Assembly: GCA_030597865.1 (NCBI GenBank)
Contig: JAUVQZ010000010.1
Location: 1-28,680, forward strand
DNA from: Pseudomonadota bacterium
GTDB lineage: Bacteria > Desulfobacterota > Desulfobulbia > Desulfobulbales > SURF-16
Direction: 5' to 3'
DNA: 28,680 nucleotides
Shown here: positions 1-6,652 of the stretch, piece by piece
Layout: the number at the start of each line of letters is the position of its first letter
Numbering within the stretch: position 1 is the first letter of the stretch
Position numbers and translations under genes: made by a program
The notes under the pieces: model-generated
The model's input: the letters and a program-made list of their open reading frames with translations, nothing else
Databases searched by the model: none
What the model was told of the DNA's origin: nothing

Positions 1-1
1 C

Positions 2-273
2 GGTAATATCCACCCCCGCCATCTTGTCCGGCAGAGCATCGCTGCCTTCCGCTCCCATGCCCGGGCAGATACCCTGGAAAAGCTTGACTATGAGCGCCTG
101 GCCCGGGTGGTAAGCGGCCTGGTGCCCACCGTCCTGGAGCTGGCCGCTGGCAAACCTGAGCAAGCCCTTGGCAGCCAGGCAAGGGGACATGCTCAAGAGG
201 ATAAAGAGGGTTGGCAGCGGCCAGGGGCAGGTGGCCTGCTGTCAGCAGCACATGCCAAGAAGGGAGAAGAAAC
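2..273 (+). other. Open in-frame stretch upstream of the nitroreductase; unrecognised
   Basis: The frame of the downstream nitroreductase stays open from base 2 to its ATG at 274, with no stop. Roughly the first 55 codons (2-166) read like genuine protein, with residues such as HPRHLVRQSIAAFRSH and YERLARVVSGLVPTVLELAAG. The next 35 codons are low-complexity, rich in G, A, Q, K and E. It may be the C-terminal part of an unrecognised upstream gene that runs without a stop into the nitroreductase, making a fusion, or a chance open frame. I do not recognise the family and assign no function. Confidence 0.3.
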
Positions 274-868
274 CATGATCACACTTCCCGCGCCGGCCCT
301 GGAGGGTTCGATTTCTGTGGAAATCGCCCTGCAGGGCCGCATTTCCAGCCGTAACTATGGACCGGAACCCCTGAGCCTGGCCCAGCTCTCCCAGCTCCTC
401 TGGGCGGCCCAGGGCATCACCCGGTCTGGCGGCCAGCGCAGCGCTCCGTCGGCCGGGGCCCTCTACCCCGTGGAGGTCTATGTCGCCTGCGGCCAGGTCC
501 AGGGTCTGGAGCCCGGTCTCTACCACTATCGCCCCCATGGCCATGGTCTTGTGCCAGTGGCCAAAGGTGATCTCCGCCAGGAGCTGGCCGCTGCCGCCCT
601 GGACCAAGGCTCCATCGCCAGGGCGCCTGTCAATCTGGTCCTCACTGCTGTCTATGGCCGAACCGCGGCCAAGTATGGTTCCCGGGCCAGGCGTTATGTC
701 CATATGGAGATTGGTCATGTGGGCCAGAACATTTATCTGCAGGCCGTGGGCCTGGGGCTGGGTACGGTTATGGTGGGGGCCTTTGACGATGACAGGGTGC
801 AGCGCCTCCTGGGCCTGGCCGAGGAAGAGGCACCCCTGGCCATCATGCCAATGGGCAGGCTATTGTGA
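274..868 (+). CDS. SagB-type nitroreductase / flavin oxidoreductase
   Basis: This is a 197-residue protein of the nitroreductase superfamily, closest in style to the SagB/ThcOx-like dehydrogenases, which bind FMN and act as dimers. Family marks are a basic R-x-S-x-R-N-Y block near the N-terminus that contacts flavin phosphate, the SAPSAGALYPVEVYV motif, the YHY segment, and the HMEIGHVGQNIYLQAVGLGLGTVMVGAF core. The start at 274 is preferred because a GGGAGAAG ribosome site lies a few bases upstream and the domain begins just after it; the frame is nevertheless open to the window edge. The next gene starts 4 bases after the stop, so they are probably co-transcribed. No leader-peptide or cyclase gene is visible, so a role in peptide oxidation is not supported. 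The substrate is unknown. Confidence 0.85.
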
Positions 869-871
869 CTG

Positions 872-1384
872 GTGAGCAATGAGATGAAGGCCCTTATTGT
901 CAGTGGTCATAACTTTGAGGACTCGGAGTTGCTGGTCCCCTATTATCGCCTCCTGGAGGAGGGGGTCGAGACCCATATTGCCTCCAGCCAGGCCGGGCCC
1001 CTGCGGGGCAAACATGGTTGCCTGGTGGAGGCCCAGGCCCTGGCCCAGATAGATGGAGGGGAGTATGGGCTGCTGGTCCTGCCGGGCGGCAAGGCGCCGG
1101 CTGTGCTCAGCAAGGACGAGATGCTCCTGGACCTTGTCCGGGACTTTATGGCTGCCGGCAAAACCGTGGCCGCCATCTGCCATGGTCCGCAGATCCTGGC
1201 GGCGGCCGGGGTGCTGGCTGGCAGAAGGGTCACCTGTTATTGCACCGTGGCCAAGGAGCTGCAGGGGGCTGGGGCCTCTTACCTGGATCAGAGTGTGGTG
1301 GTGGACGGCAATCTGATCACTGCCAGGCAGCCAAGGGATCTCCCTGATTTTATGCGGGAGATCATCAGGAGGTGTCAGGGGTGA
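872..1384 (+). CDS. DJ-1/PfpI family protein
   Basis: This is a 170-residue single-domain protein of the DJ-1/PfpI/ThiJ superfamily, whose members include deglycases, chaperones and peptidases. The nucleophile elbow is visible as AICHGPQILAAAG, with Cys103 followed by His104. The conserved acidic residue lies in the FEDSEL segment near residues 15-20, and the LVLPGG strand-turn is at about 68-73. These features fit the PfpI/YhbO-type subgroup, but the sequence does not decide between glyoxalase, deglycase and peptidase activity. The start is GTG at 872; an ATG at 884 is the alternative. It is tightly spaced after the nitroreductase, and its stop overlaps the GTG of the next gene, so the three genes look like one operon. 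Confidence 0.88.
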   Translation: MSNEMKALIVSGHNFEDSELLVPYYRLLEEGVETHIASSQAGPLRGKHGCLVEAQALAQIDGGEYGLLVLPGGKAPAVLSKDEMLLDLVRDFMAAGKTVAAICHGPQILAAAGVLAGRRVTCYCTVAKELQGAGASYLDQSVVVDGNLITARQPRDLPDFMREIIRRCQG

Positions 1385-1767
1385 GCCTGCTTGACCATAA
1401 GAAATTGGCCGTCATTCATATTGTCAAGCGGGAGCTCAACCTTTCAGACCAGGAGTATAGGGACATCCTGGAGCAGGTGGCCGGGGTTCGCTCGGCCCGG
1501 GACCTGGACCCAGAGGGCTTCCAGGGCCTGATGCGCTCCTTTGCCAGGAGCGATAATTACCAGGTCAATAGGTATGGTCTCACCCTGCGCCAGAAGCTCT
1601 TTATCAGCCACCTGGTGGCTGATCTGGGCTGGAGTCAGGCCCACCTGGGTAATTTTCTCAACAAGTATTATAGGAAGGCCGCGGTTGAGGCGCTCACCAA
1701 GAAAGAGGCCAGCAAGGTGATCGTTGCCCTGAAGAGTATCAAGGGCTCTCACCAGCACCGCACTTAG
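1381..1767 (+). CDS. GemA-like / DUF1018 protein (Mu-phage regulatory family), stand-alone
   Basis: This 128-residue protein resembles the GemA (Mu gp16, DUF1018) family. The N-terminal helix contains KLAVIHIVKRELNLSDQEYRDIL, followed by a segment about DLDPEGF and a C-terminal LTLRQKLFISHLVADLGWSQ region. In phage Mu, GemA is an early regulatory protein affecting host gene expression and supercoiling. Start choice: GTG at 1381 has a perfect AGGAGG at 1367-1372 with 8-base spacing and overlaps the upstream stop as GTGA, so it is preferred over GTG at 1372. No transposase, Mor/C regulator, portal or tail gene adjoins it, so this is not an obvious prophage. It is either a domesticated remnant or a chromosomal branch of the family. 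Confidence 0.75.
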   Translation: MSLLDHKKLAVIHIVKRELNLSDQEYRDILEQVAGVRSARDLDPEGFQGLMRSFARSDNYQVNRYGLTLRQKLFISHLVADLGWSQAHLGNFLNKYYRKAAVEALTKKEASKVIVALKSIKGSHQHRT

Positions 1768-1840
1768 TGCAAAATAAACCTTTAATCTTCGCACCTGTGT
1801 CAATATCAGGTCTTGGTTAAGTGAACCGCGTTCGCTCTTC

Positions 1841-1919
1841 AGGTTGTTAGCGGTTTAGGCTGTTAGGGGTGCATGGGCTTATGTCTAGCGCCCCTAACAG
1901 CCTAAATCGCTAAACACCT
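1841..1919. repeat. Long inverted repeat (two 29-base arms)
   Basis: The left arm is 1841-1869 and the right arm 1891-1919. The inner 23 bases of each arm (1847-1869 and 1891-1913) match as reverse complements with one mismatch; the outer 4 bases, AGGT and ACCT, also pair across a 2-base mismatch. The core of the left arm is TTTAGGCTGTTAGGGG. The loop is about 21 bases. The element sits between the convergent GemA-like and CBS genes. It could act as a bidirectional terminator hairpin, though no clean T-run follows either arm, or be a dispersed palindromic repeat of the REP/MITE kind. Copy number cannot be seen from one window. Confidence 0.8.
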
Positions 1920-1946
1920 ATTCTAGGATTTAAAGTTTACACTGTA

Positions 1947-2399
1947 CTAGCCCTTGTATCGTCTCTCTCTGGCCTGCTGGCCCAGGGCCACCTTGGTCAG
2001 GGTGGTTATCTCCTCGGCCAGGATCTCCAGGAGATCATCCACGGTGAGGATGCCGACAAGGCTCTTCTCATCGTTGACCACCACCAGGCGCCGGATGGAC
2101 CTGCTCAGCATCATCTCCAGGGCGTCCCCGATGCTGTCTGACTCCTGGCAGGTGACGAGCTCGTAGCTCATGGCATCGCCCACGGTCACCGAGTCCAGGG
2201 CCACCTCCTGGGCCAGCAGCTCAATGACCAGATCCCGGTCGGTGATGATGCCCAGCGGCACCCGGGCTTCTCCCTCCTGGCCCCGGACAATGATCACGTC
2301 GCCGACATGGTGCTTACGCATCAGTTTCGCCACGCTAACGATGTCACTCTCCGGGCTGCTAATAACCACCTGACGATTACAAAATTCTCCCACTGACAT
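1947..2399 (-). CDS. Two-CBS-domain protein
   Basis: This 150-residue soluble protein consists almost wholly of a tandem CBS pair (Bateman module). CBS1 covers about residues 5-65 with the closing motif GIITDRD at 50-56. CBS2 covers about 75-130 with GILTVDD at 116-122. CBS pairs usually bind adenine nucleotides or other nucleotides and act as regulatory sensors. No effector domain is attached, so the protein must act through a partner or as a ligand sensor. ATG at 2399 has AGGAG about 7 bases upstream. A good promoter lies upstream at 2455-2483 and is overlaid by an 11-bp direct repeat. It is divergent from the antiporter operon, which suggests but does not prove a regulatory link. Confidence 0.9.
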   Translation of the reverse strand: MSVGEFCNRQVVISSPESDIVSVAKLMRKHHVGDVIIVRGQEGEARVPLGIITDRDLVIELLAQEVALDSVTVGDAMSYELVTCQESDSIGDALEMMLSRSIRRLVVVNDEKSLVGILTVDDLLEILAEEITTLTKVALGQQARERRYKG

Positions 2400-2424
2400 G
2401 ATTATCTCCTGGTTGTCCTGCTGA

Positions 2425-2477
2425 TGAACTCTTACAGCTCGGAGTTTTTCAGGGATTATAGCCCCGTGAACTCTTAC
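2425..2477. repeat. 11-bp direct repeat TGAACTCTTAC, two copies 42 bp apart
   Basis: Identical copies lie at 2425-2435 and 2467-2477. Their start-to-start distance is 42 bp, about four helical turns. Read on the minus strand, the motif is GTAAGAGTTCA. One copy fills most of the spacer between the -35 and -10 boxes of the predicted CBS promoter, and the other falls just downstream of the expected transcription start. This is the geometry of a regulator site acting on the promoter. Confidence 0.65.
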
Positions 2478-2483
2478 GATGAA
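2455..2483 (-). promoter_or_regulatory. Predicted sigma-70 promoter of the CBS gene
   Basis: On the minus strand a perfect TATAAT lies at 2460-2455. It is preceded after 17 bases by TTCATC at 2483-2478, which matches the -35 consensus at only 3 of 6 positions. The start codon at 2399 would be about 50 bases downstream. The weak -35 box and the repeat in the spacer suggest a regulated promoter. Confidence 0.5.
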
Positions 2484-2748
2484 TGGGGGCTGTTGTCCCT
2501 CTGTTGCCCTGGCCTTTACCCCATTTCAGCATAGCGCTTTCCGGTCTGTCAAGGGGAGGATGGAATATCGTCACCCTGGCCTGGGCAGTGTGCTGCGGCC
2601 TGCCACCACCTGGGGGCCTGAAGGTGCGAATTTTCTTCGTTAGGGCAAGGCCTTGTGCTACCATGGATGGAGAGAATAGCGTCCTCCCATCACACATCTG
2701 TCAGAGTTGTCTTTGGTGATTGCCATGGCTTCTGGATCAAGGTCATAC

Positions 2749-3258
2749 ATGTCTGTCCCCCCTGCTGCGGTTGCCTGGCGGCTTGGCCTTTTTGGCGCCC
2801 TCTGGTTCATCCTCTGTGGCGGCGAGCTCGGGAGCTGGCCCTTTGGCCTGCCAACGGTTGTCCTGGCGACCTGGGTTGATCTGCAGCTCGCTGGCAACGG
2901 CCAGACCCGGGCCCTCCGGCCCCTCATCCTGATGCGCATTCTTCCCTTCTTTTTTTGGAAGTCGATTCTCGGAGCCCTTGATGTCATGGCCCGGGTCCTC
3001 AAGCCCCGGCTGCCCATTGACCCCGGCCTTGTAGAATTTCCCCTGACCATCCCCCCTGGGGGAGGCCGTATCCTTCTGGCCAACTGTATCACCCTCCTGC
3101 CAGGGACTATCTCTGCCCGGCTTGCCGATGATCGTATCATCGTCCACACCCTGGACAAGGGTCTGCCAGTGGTGGCAAAAATCCAGGACCTGGAGGGGAG
3201 GATTGCCAGCCTGTATGGACCTTGTCCTGCCAAAGAGACGGGCCGGGGGCTGCCATGA
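2749..3258 (+). CDS. mnhE: Mrp/Mbh antiporter subunit E (MnhE/MbhA-like)
   Basis: This protein of about 169 residues belongs to the MrpE family, a small membrane subunit of multisubunit cation/H+ antiporters. The N-terminus has the family's hydrophobic RLGLFGALWFILCGG segment. A second hydrophobic stretch (RPLILMRILPFFFWKSILGALDVMARVL) and the conserved region LLANCITLLPGTISARLADDRIIVHTLD follow. Start at 2749 is preferred because AAGG lies 6 bases upstream and the domain begins there; ATG 2725 and TTG 2707 are alternatives. It is first of nine overlapping genes, and its stop overlaps the next start as ATGA. MrpE is needed for complex assembly in other bacteria and has no known catalytic residues. 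Confidence 0.88.
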   Translation: MSVPPAAVAWRLGLFGALWFILCGGELGSWPFGLPTVVLATWVDLQLAGNGQTRALRPLILMRILPFFFWKSILGALDVMARVLKPRLPIDPGLVEFPLTIPPGGGRILLANCITLLPGTISARLADDRIIVHTLDKGLPVVAKIQDLEGRIASLYGPCPAKETGRGLP

Positions 3259-3545
3259 CCACCCTCTATCTCTGTCTGGCTATAGTTCTCCTGCTCTCCG
3301 TGGTCCTGGGCCTGCTCCGCATCATGTGGGGGCCCACCGCGGCAGACCGGATGATGGCTGCCCAGCTCTTTGGCACCTGCGGCGTGGCAATCCTCCTTCT
3401 CCTGGCCCGGGGGCTGGAACAGCTCATTATCGAAGATGTCGCCCTGGTCTTTGCCCTGCTATCCGCCCTTGCCACCGTAGCCTTTGTCCGGCGGGCCTGG
3501 AGGAGGGATGATGTACGTCGGACAGGGGGGCCTGATCATGACTGA
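3255..3545 (+). CDS. mnhF: Mrp/Mbh antiporter subunit F (MnhF/MbhB-like)
   Basis: This 96-residue protein has three predicted membrane helices and matches the MrpF family. The hallmark is the segment RIMWGPTAADRMMAAQLFGTC just after the first helix, followed by ARGLEQLIIEDVALVFALLSALATVAF. The ATG at 3255 overlaps the mnhE stop as ATGA. The C-terminus is charged and overlaps the start of the G subunit gene by 8 bases. Small subunits E, F and G form one flank of the membrane domain in Mrp and Mbh complexes. Coupled translation with its neighbours would favour balanced assembly. Confidence 0.9.
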   Translation: MTTLYLCLAIVLLLSVVLGLLRIMWGPTAADRMMAAQLFGTCGVAILLLLARGLEQLIIEDVALVFALLSALATVAFVRRAWRRDDVRRTGGPDHD

Positions 3546-3834
3546 GGTTGTCGGCATGGTTTTTATTATCATTGGCATCCCTTTTTTTCTGTCCGGCACC
3601 ATTGGCCTGCTTCGGCTGCCCGACATCTATACCCGGCTCCATGCCCTGACCAAGGCCGATAATGTCGGTCTTGGCTTTGTCATCCTGGGCCTGGCCATCC
3701 AGGCCACAAGCTGGCTTGAGGTTGCAAAGCTCTTTCTCATCTGGTTTCTCGTTCTTGTGGCCAGCGCCACCTCCTGCCACCTGGTGGCTGATGCGGCCTT
3801 ACGAAGAAATATCAAGCCCTGGACCAAGGAGTGA
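3538..3834 (+). CDS. mnhG: Mrp/Mbh antiporter subunit G (MnhG/MbhC-like)
   Basis: This 98-residue protein of the MrpG family has three hydrophobic helices. The typical MrpG motif GLLRLPDIYTRLHALTKADNVG is clear after helix 1, and the second helix GFVILGLAIQATSW and third LFLIWFLVLVASATSCHLVADAAL follow. ATG at 3538 overlaps the mnhF stop by 8 bases. An earlier in-frame start at 3484 would add an 18-residue, Gly-rich extension that does not look like MrpG. It belongs to the same translationally coupled operon. Confidence 0.9.
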   Translation: MTEVVGMVFIIIGIPFFLSGTIGLLRLPDIYTRLHALTKADNVGLGFVILGLAIQATSWLEVAKLFLIWFLVLVASATSCHLVADAALRRNIKPWTKE

Positions 3835-3836
3835 CC

Positions 3837-4127
3837 ATGGTTGTCAGCGCCTTTGATATCATCCTCTGCCTCACCCTGGTCTGGCTTGCCTGGCATATTC
3901 TCACCAGCCCTGATCACTTTAAGGCCGTGGTCCTCTTTATCTCCTTTGGCCTGCTCATGGCCCTGGCCTGGGTACGCCTGCAGGCGCCTGATGTGGCATT
4001 GGCTGAGGCGGCCATTGGTTCCGGGCTCACCGGAGCCCTTTTCCTCTCGGCCCTGAGGAGGATGGCCAGCGTCAGGCGGGGGGAGAGAAGGCTTGATCGT
4101 GCTGAGGAGCGTTATGATGACGGGTAA
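3837..4127 (+). CDS. DUF4040 / MbhD-like subunit (detached MrpA C-terminal piece)
   Basis: This 96-residue membrane protein has three hydrophobic segments and matches the DUF4040 domain. That domain is MbhD in membrane-bound hydrogenases and forms part of the C-terminal extension of full-length MrpA. The recognisable region is HFKAVVLFISFGLLMALAWVRLQAPDVALAEAAIGSGLTGALFLSAL, with a conserved acidic residue in the APDVALAEAAIG motif. ATG at 3837 has AAGGAG at 3826-3831. Having this as a separate gene means the complex follows the Mbh/Mbs subunit division rather than the classic Mrp with a long MrpA. Confidence 0.85.
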   Translation: MVVSAFDIILCLTLVWLAWHILTSPDHFKAVVLFISFGLLMALAWVRLQAPDVALAEAAIGSGLTGALFLSALRRMASVRRGERRLDRAEERYDDG

Positions 4128-4860
4128 TGAGTCCACCGGGCACAGGCGGGGCATGGGCCTTGTCCCCCTCTTTAACCTGGTCATGCTGGTAGCCCTGTTT
4201 GCCGCCCTTGCCTGGGGTTATCTGGCCCCCGTGTCAGGGTCGTCCGGCCTGGCCCATCGGGTGGATGCCGCCCTGGTCGAGAGTGGGGTGGAGAGCAGGG
4301 TGACCGCCGTTCTCTTAAACTACCGGGCCTACGATACCCTGCTGGAATGCTTTGTCCTCTTTCTGGGGGTGGTGGCGGTCTGGTCCCTGCGTCCCTTCCG
4401 GTACGACCGGCATGATCCTTCCCCTGGCCTCATTTTATCCTCCCTGGTGCGTCTTCTGGTCCCACTCATGGTGCTGGTTGGCGGCTATCTGCTCTGGGCG
4501 GGCAGCAATCAGGCCGGCGGTGCCTTCCAGGCCGGTGCGATCCTCGGCGGGGCTGGTGTCCTGCTTCTCCTGACCTCATCGCCCCTGCTGTCTGCTTTGC
4601 CCAGGGGCTTGCTTTCCTGTGGTATCTGCCTGGGTCCGGTTTTTTTCCTGATGATGGGCCTGGCAGCTATGGTGCTGGGCCGTGATTTTATGGAATACCG
4701 TGGGGAGGCGGCGGCACTGGCCATCGTTGCCCTGGAGGTCGTGACAGCCCTGTCCATTGGTCTCTGCCTGGCGGCCCTCTTTGGTGGCCGCCGGCCGGAA
4801 GCTGGCCAGGAAGGAGCTGGCAAGGCTGTGCCATCCCAGGACGGGGGGGAGGGGCGATGA
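4114..4860 (+). CDS. mnhB: Fused MbhE-like + MrpB/MbhF-like antiporter subunit
   Basis: This protein of about 248 residues has two recognisable parts. The first part, about residues 10-95, has an N-terminal helix and the motif LLNYRAYDTLLECFVLFLGVVAVWSL, as in MbhE or the end of MrpA. The second, about 100-235, is MrpB/MbhF-like with RLLVPLMVLVGGYLLWAGSNQAGGAFQAGAILGG and three further helices. In Pyrococcus-type Mbh these are two genes (MbhE, MbhF). The start may be ATG 4114 or 4117; GAGGAG lies just upstream, inside the previous gene. The Gly-rich loop normally reads GHxxPGGGFQGG and is here SNQAGGAFQAG, so the histidine and proline are lost. The C-terminal tail of about 25 residues is hydrophilic. 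Confidence 0.8.
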   Translation: MMTGNESTGHRRGMGLVPLFNLVMLVALFAALAWGYLAPVSGSSGLAHRVDAALVESGVESRVTAVLLNYRAYDTLLECFVLFLGVVAVWSLRPFRYDRHDPSPGLILSSLVRLLVPLMVLVGGYLLWAGSNQAGGAFQAGAILGGAGVLLLLTSSPLLSALPRGLLSCGICLGPVFFLMMGLAAMVLGRDFMEYRGEAAALAIVALEVVTALSIGLCLAALFGGRRPEAGQEGAGKAVPSQDGGEGR

Positions 4861-5180
4861 GTGTTCCACCGGCCCTGGTCTACGGCCTCACCGGCCTCTT
4901 TCTTTTTGTGGCCGGCCTGGCCGGTCTCATCTCCTGTGCCCAGCTCTTGCGCAAGATTCTGGCGGCCAATATCATGGCAAGCGGCGTCTTTCTTTTCCTG
5001 GTCACCATTGGCCATGGTCGTGGCGGCGTCATTGATCCGGTGCCCCATGCCATGGTCCTCACCGGCATAGTGGTGTCGGTGAGCAGCACGGCCGTGGTCC
5101 TGGCCCTGGCCTGCCGCGTCCAGGAGACGGCTAATATCCATGATCTCCTCAAAAGAAGGGCAGGGGGAGATAGGGAATGA
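4857..5180 (+). CDS. mnhC: Mrp/Mbh antiporter subunit C (MnhC/MbhG, NuoK-like)
   Basis: This 107-residue, three-helix protein of the NuoK/MrpC family overlaps the previous stop as ATGA. Family features are the segment AQLLRKILAANIMASGVFLFLVTIG and the later DPVPHAMVLTGIVVSVSSTAVVLALACRV, where the PxPxALxLTxIVI pattern typical of MrpC/NuoK is kept. NuoK-like subunits contribute a proton path next to the large antiporter-like subunits. The C-terminus is short and basic. It belongs to the same coupled operon, with the following ATG overlapping its stop. Confidence 0.9.
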   Translation: MSVPPALVYGLTGLFLFVAGLAGLISCAQLLRKILAANIMASGVFLFLVTIGHGRGGVIDPVPHAMVLTGIVVSVSSTAVVLALACRVQETANIHDLLKRRAGGDRE

Positions 5181-6652
5181 TGGGCCTGCAGCTTCAGTCC
5201 GATTGCTGGCTCATCTGGCCCGTTATCCTGCCCCTGTCTGCGGCCCTGGTGGCATTTTTGGCCAAAGGGCAGCCGCGCCTGTCAGGGTTGACTGGCGCCC
5301 TGCTGACCGCCCTGGCCAGTGGCACCTTGTTTTTGAAGGTGGTGAACCATGGGGGGGGCAGCTATGATCTCGGGGGCTGGCAGCCACCCCTGGGCATCTC
5401 CCTGCGTGGTGATGGTCCGGCCGTGCTCATGGTGTTGATGACCGCTGTCACCGGTCTTGCCATCAGTGTCTATGCCGGTGGCTATTTCCAGAGCCGGATT
5501 GCCATGGGGGGCAAGGGCCGGCGCCATATTGTTCAGGAGCGTTTTTTCTGGCCCTTATGGCTGTTGTTGTGGGGGGCCTTAAACGGTCTTTTCTTGAGTG
5601 CGGACATCTTTAATATGTACGTCACCCTGGAGCTTGTTGCCTTGAGCAGTGTCGGGCTCACGGCCCTCTCCGGCAAACCGGCATCCCAGGTTGCTGCCAT
5701 GCGCTATTTGCTGGCCAGTCTCCTTGGCTCCCTGAGCTTCCTGCTGGGGGTGGCCTTTCTCTATAAGACCCATGGCAGCCTTGACCTGGCCACCATCCAG
5801 GCCGCCCTTGCCCTGTCGCCACCGGTTGCCCTGGCAATGGCCCTGATCAGTGTTGGTCTGATGCTGAAATGCGCCCTCTTTCCCTTTCATTTCTGGCTGG
5901 CCCCGGCCCATGCCAATGCCCTGGCCCCGGTGAGCGCCATCCTCTCAGGCCTTGTCATCAAGGGGGGCTGGTACCTGTTCTTTCGTTTCTGGCAGGGCTT
6001 TCTTCCCCTTGTTGGTGATGGTGTCGTCGTTGTTCTGGCTGGTCTTGGCGGAGCGGCCATCATCTGGGGGGCGTTTCAGGCCTTCTGCCAGCAGCGCCTG
6101 AAGATGCTGGTGGCCTACTCCACCGTGGCCCAGATCGGCTATCTTTTCATTATTTTTCCCCTGCTGGCGATCGGGGCCGGGCAGGGGGCTGCGGCCGTGT
6201 TTTATTTTGCCATCTCCCATAGCTGTGCCAAGGCGGCCCTGTTTCTGGCCGCTGGCTCCATCTTTTTGCAGATGGGCCATGATCGGATCAATAACCTTGA
6301 CGGGGTCAGGCAGATTCTGCCCATAACCACCTTTGCCTTTGCCTTGGCTGGTCTCAGTCTGATGGGATTACCGCCCACCGGCGGATTTATTGCCAAATAT
6401 ATGTATCTCAGCCTGGCAGTCAGCCAGGATAGCTGGTGGTTGGTGCTTGTCATGGTTGTGGGTAGCTGCCTGACCGCAATCTATATCTGCCGGGCCGTGT
6501 CCCATGTGCTCAGCCCCAGGATGGTGGCGGGGCGCAGTCAGGTGGTTGTTGGGGCCAGTATGGAGTGGAGCGCCCTGGCCCTGGCCCTGGTCGCCATCCT
6601 TCTCGGTTTCATAGCCCCTCTGCCCCTGGGGCTTTTTGAGGTGGTGGGATGA
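5177..6652 (+). CDS. NuoN/MrpD-like proton-translocating membrane subunit 1
   Basis: This 491-residue polytopic protein of the proton-antiporter family (Proton_antipo_M) is shared by NuoL/M/N and MrpA/D. Functionally important charges are present: Glu152 in NMYVTLELVALSSVG (TM5 glutamate), Lys231 in LKCALFPFHFWL (TM7 lysine) and Lys262 in SGLVIKGGWY (TM8). The central motif AYSTVAQIGYLFIIFPLL matches the discontinuous-helix region. ATG 5177 overlaps the previous stop. A cytosolic-looking loop at about 105-122 is rich in Gly, Arg and Lys. It probably corresponds to MrpD/MbhH. Na+ or H+ specificity cannot be read from the sequence. Confidence 0.9.
   Translation: MMGLQLQSDCWLIWPVILPLSAALVAFLAKGQPRLSGLTGALLTALASGTLFLKVVNHGGGSYDLGGWQPPLGISLRGDGPAVLMVLMTAVTGLAISVYAGGYFQSRIAMGGKGRRHIVQERFFWPLWLLLWGALNGLFLSADIFNMYVTLELVALSSVGLTALSGKPASQVAAMRYLLASLLGSLSFLLGVAFLYKTHGSLDLATIQAALALSPPVALAMALISVGLMLKCALFPFHFWLAPAHANALAPVSAILSGLVIKGGWYLFFRFWQGFLPLVGDGVVVVLAGLGGAAIIWGAFQAFCQQRLKMLVAYSTVAQIGYLFIIFPLLAIGAGQGAAAVFYFAISHSCAKAALFLAAGSIFLQMGHDRINNLDGVRQILPITTFAFALAGLSLMGLPPTGGFIAKYMYLSLAVSQDSWWLVLVMVVGSCLTAIYICRAVSHVLSPRMVAGRSQVVVGASMEWSALALALVAILLGFIAPLPLGLFEVVG

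Larger units (their letters stand above)
2400..2748. other. Divergent intergenic region between the CBS gene and the antiporter operon
   Basis: These 349 bases hold no convincing gene. Short frames on both strands overlap one another and have no family character. The left half holds the CBS promoter and its direct repeats. An imperfect 18-base palindrome, AGGGCAAGGCCTTGTGCT, lies near 2642-2659 on the antiporter side. I cannot point to a strong sigma-70 promoter for the antiporter operon in this stretch. Confidence 0.6.

Noticed and set aside
2449..2719. Short open frames on both strands in the gap before the antiporter operon
   Set aside because: They overlap each other on opposite strands, cover the CBS promoter, have no family character and no convincing ribosome site.
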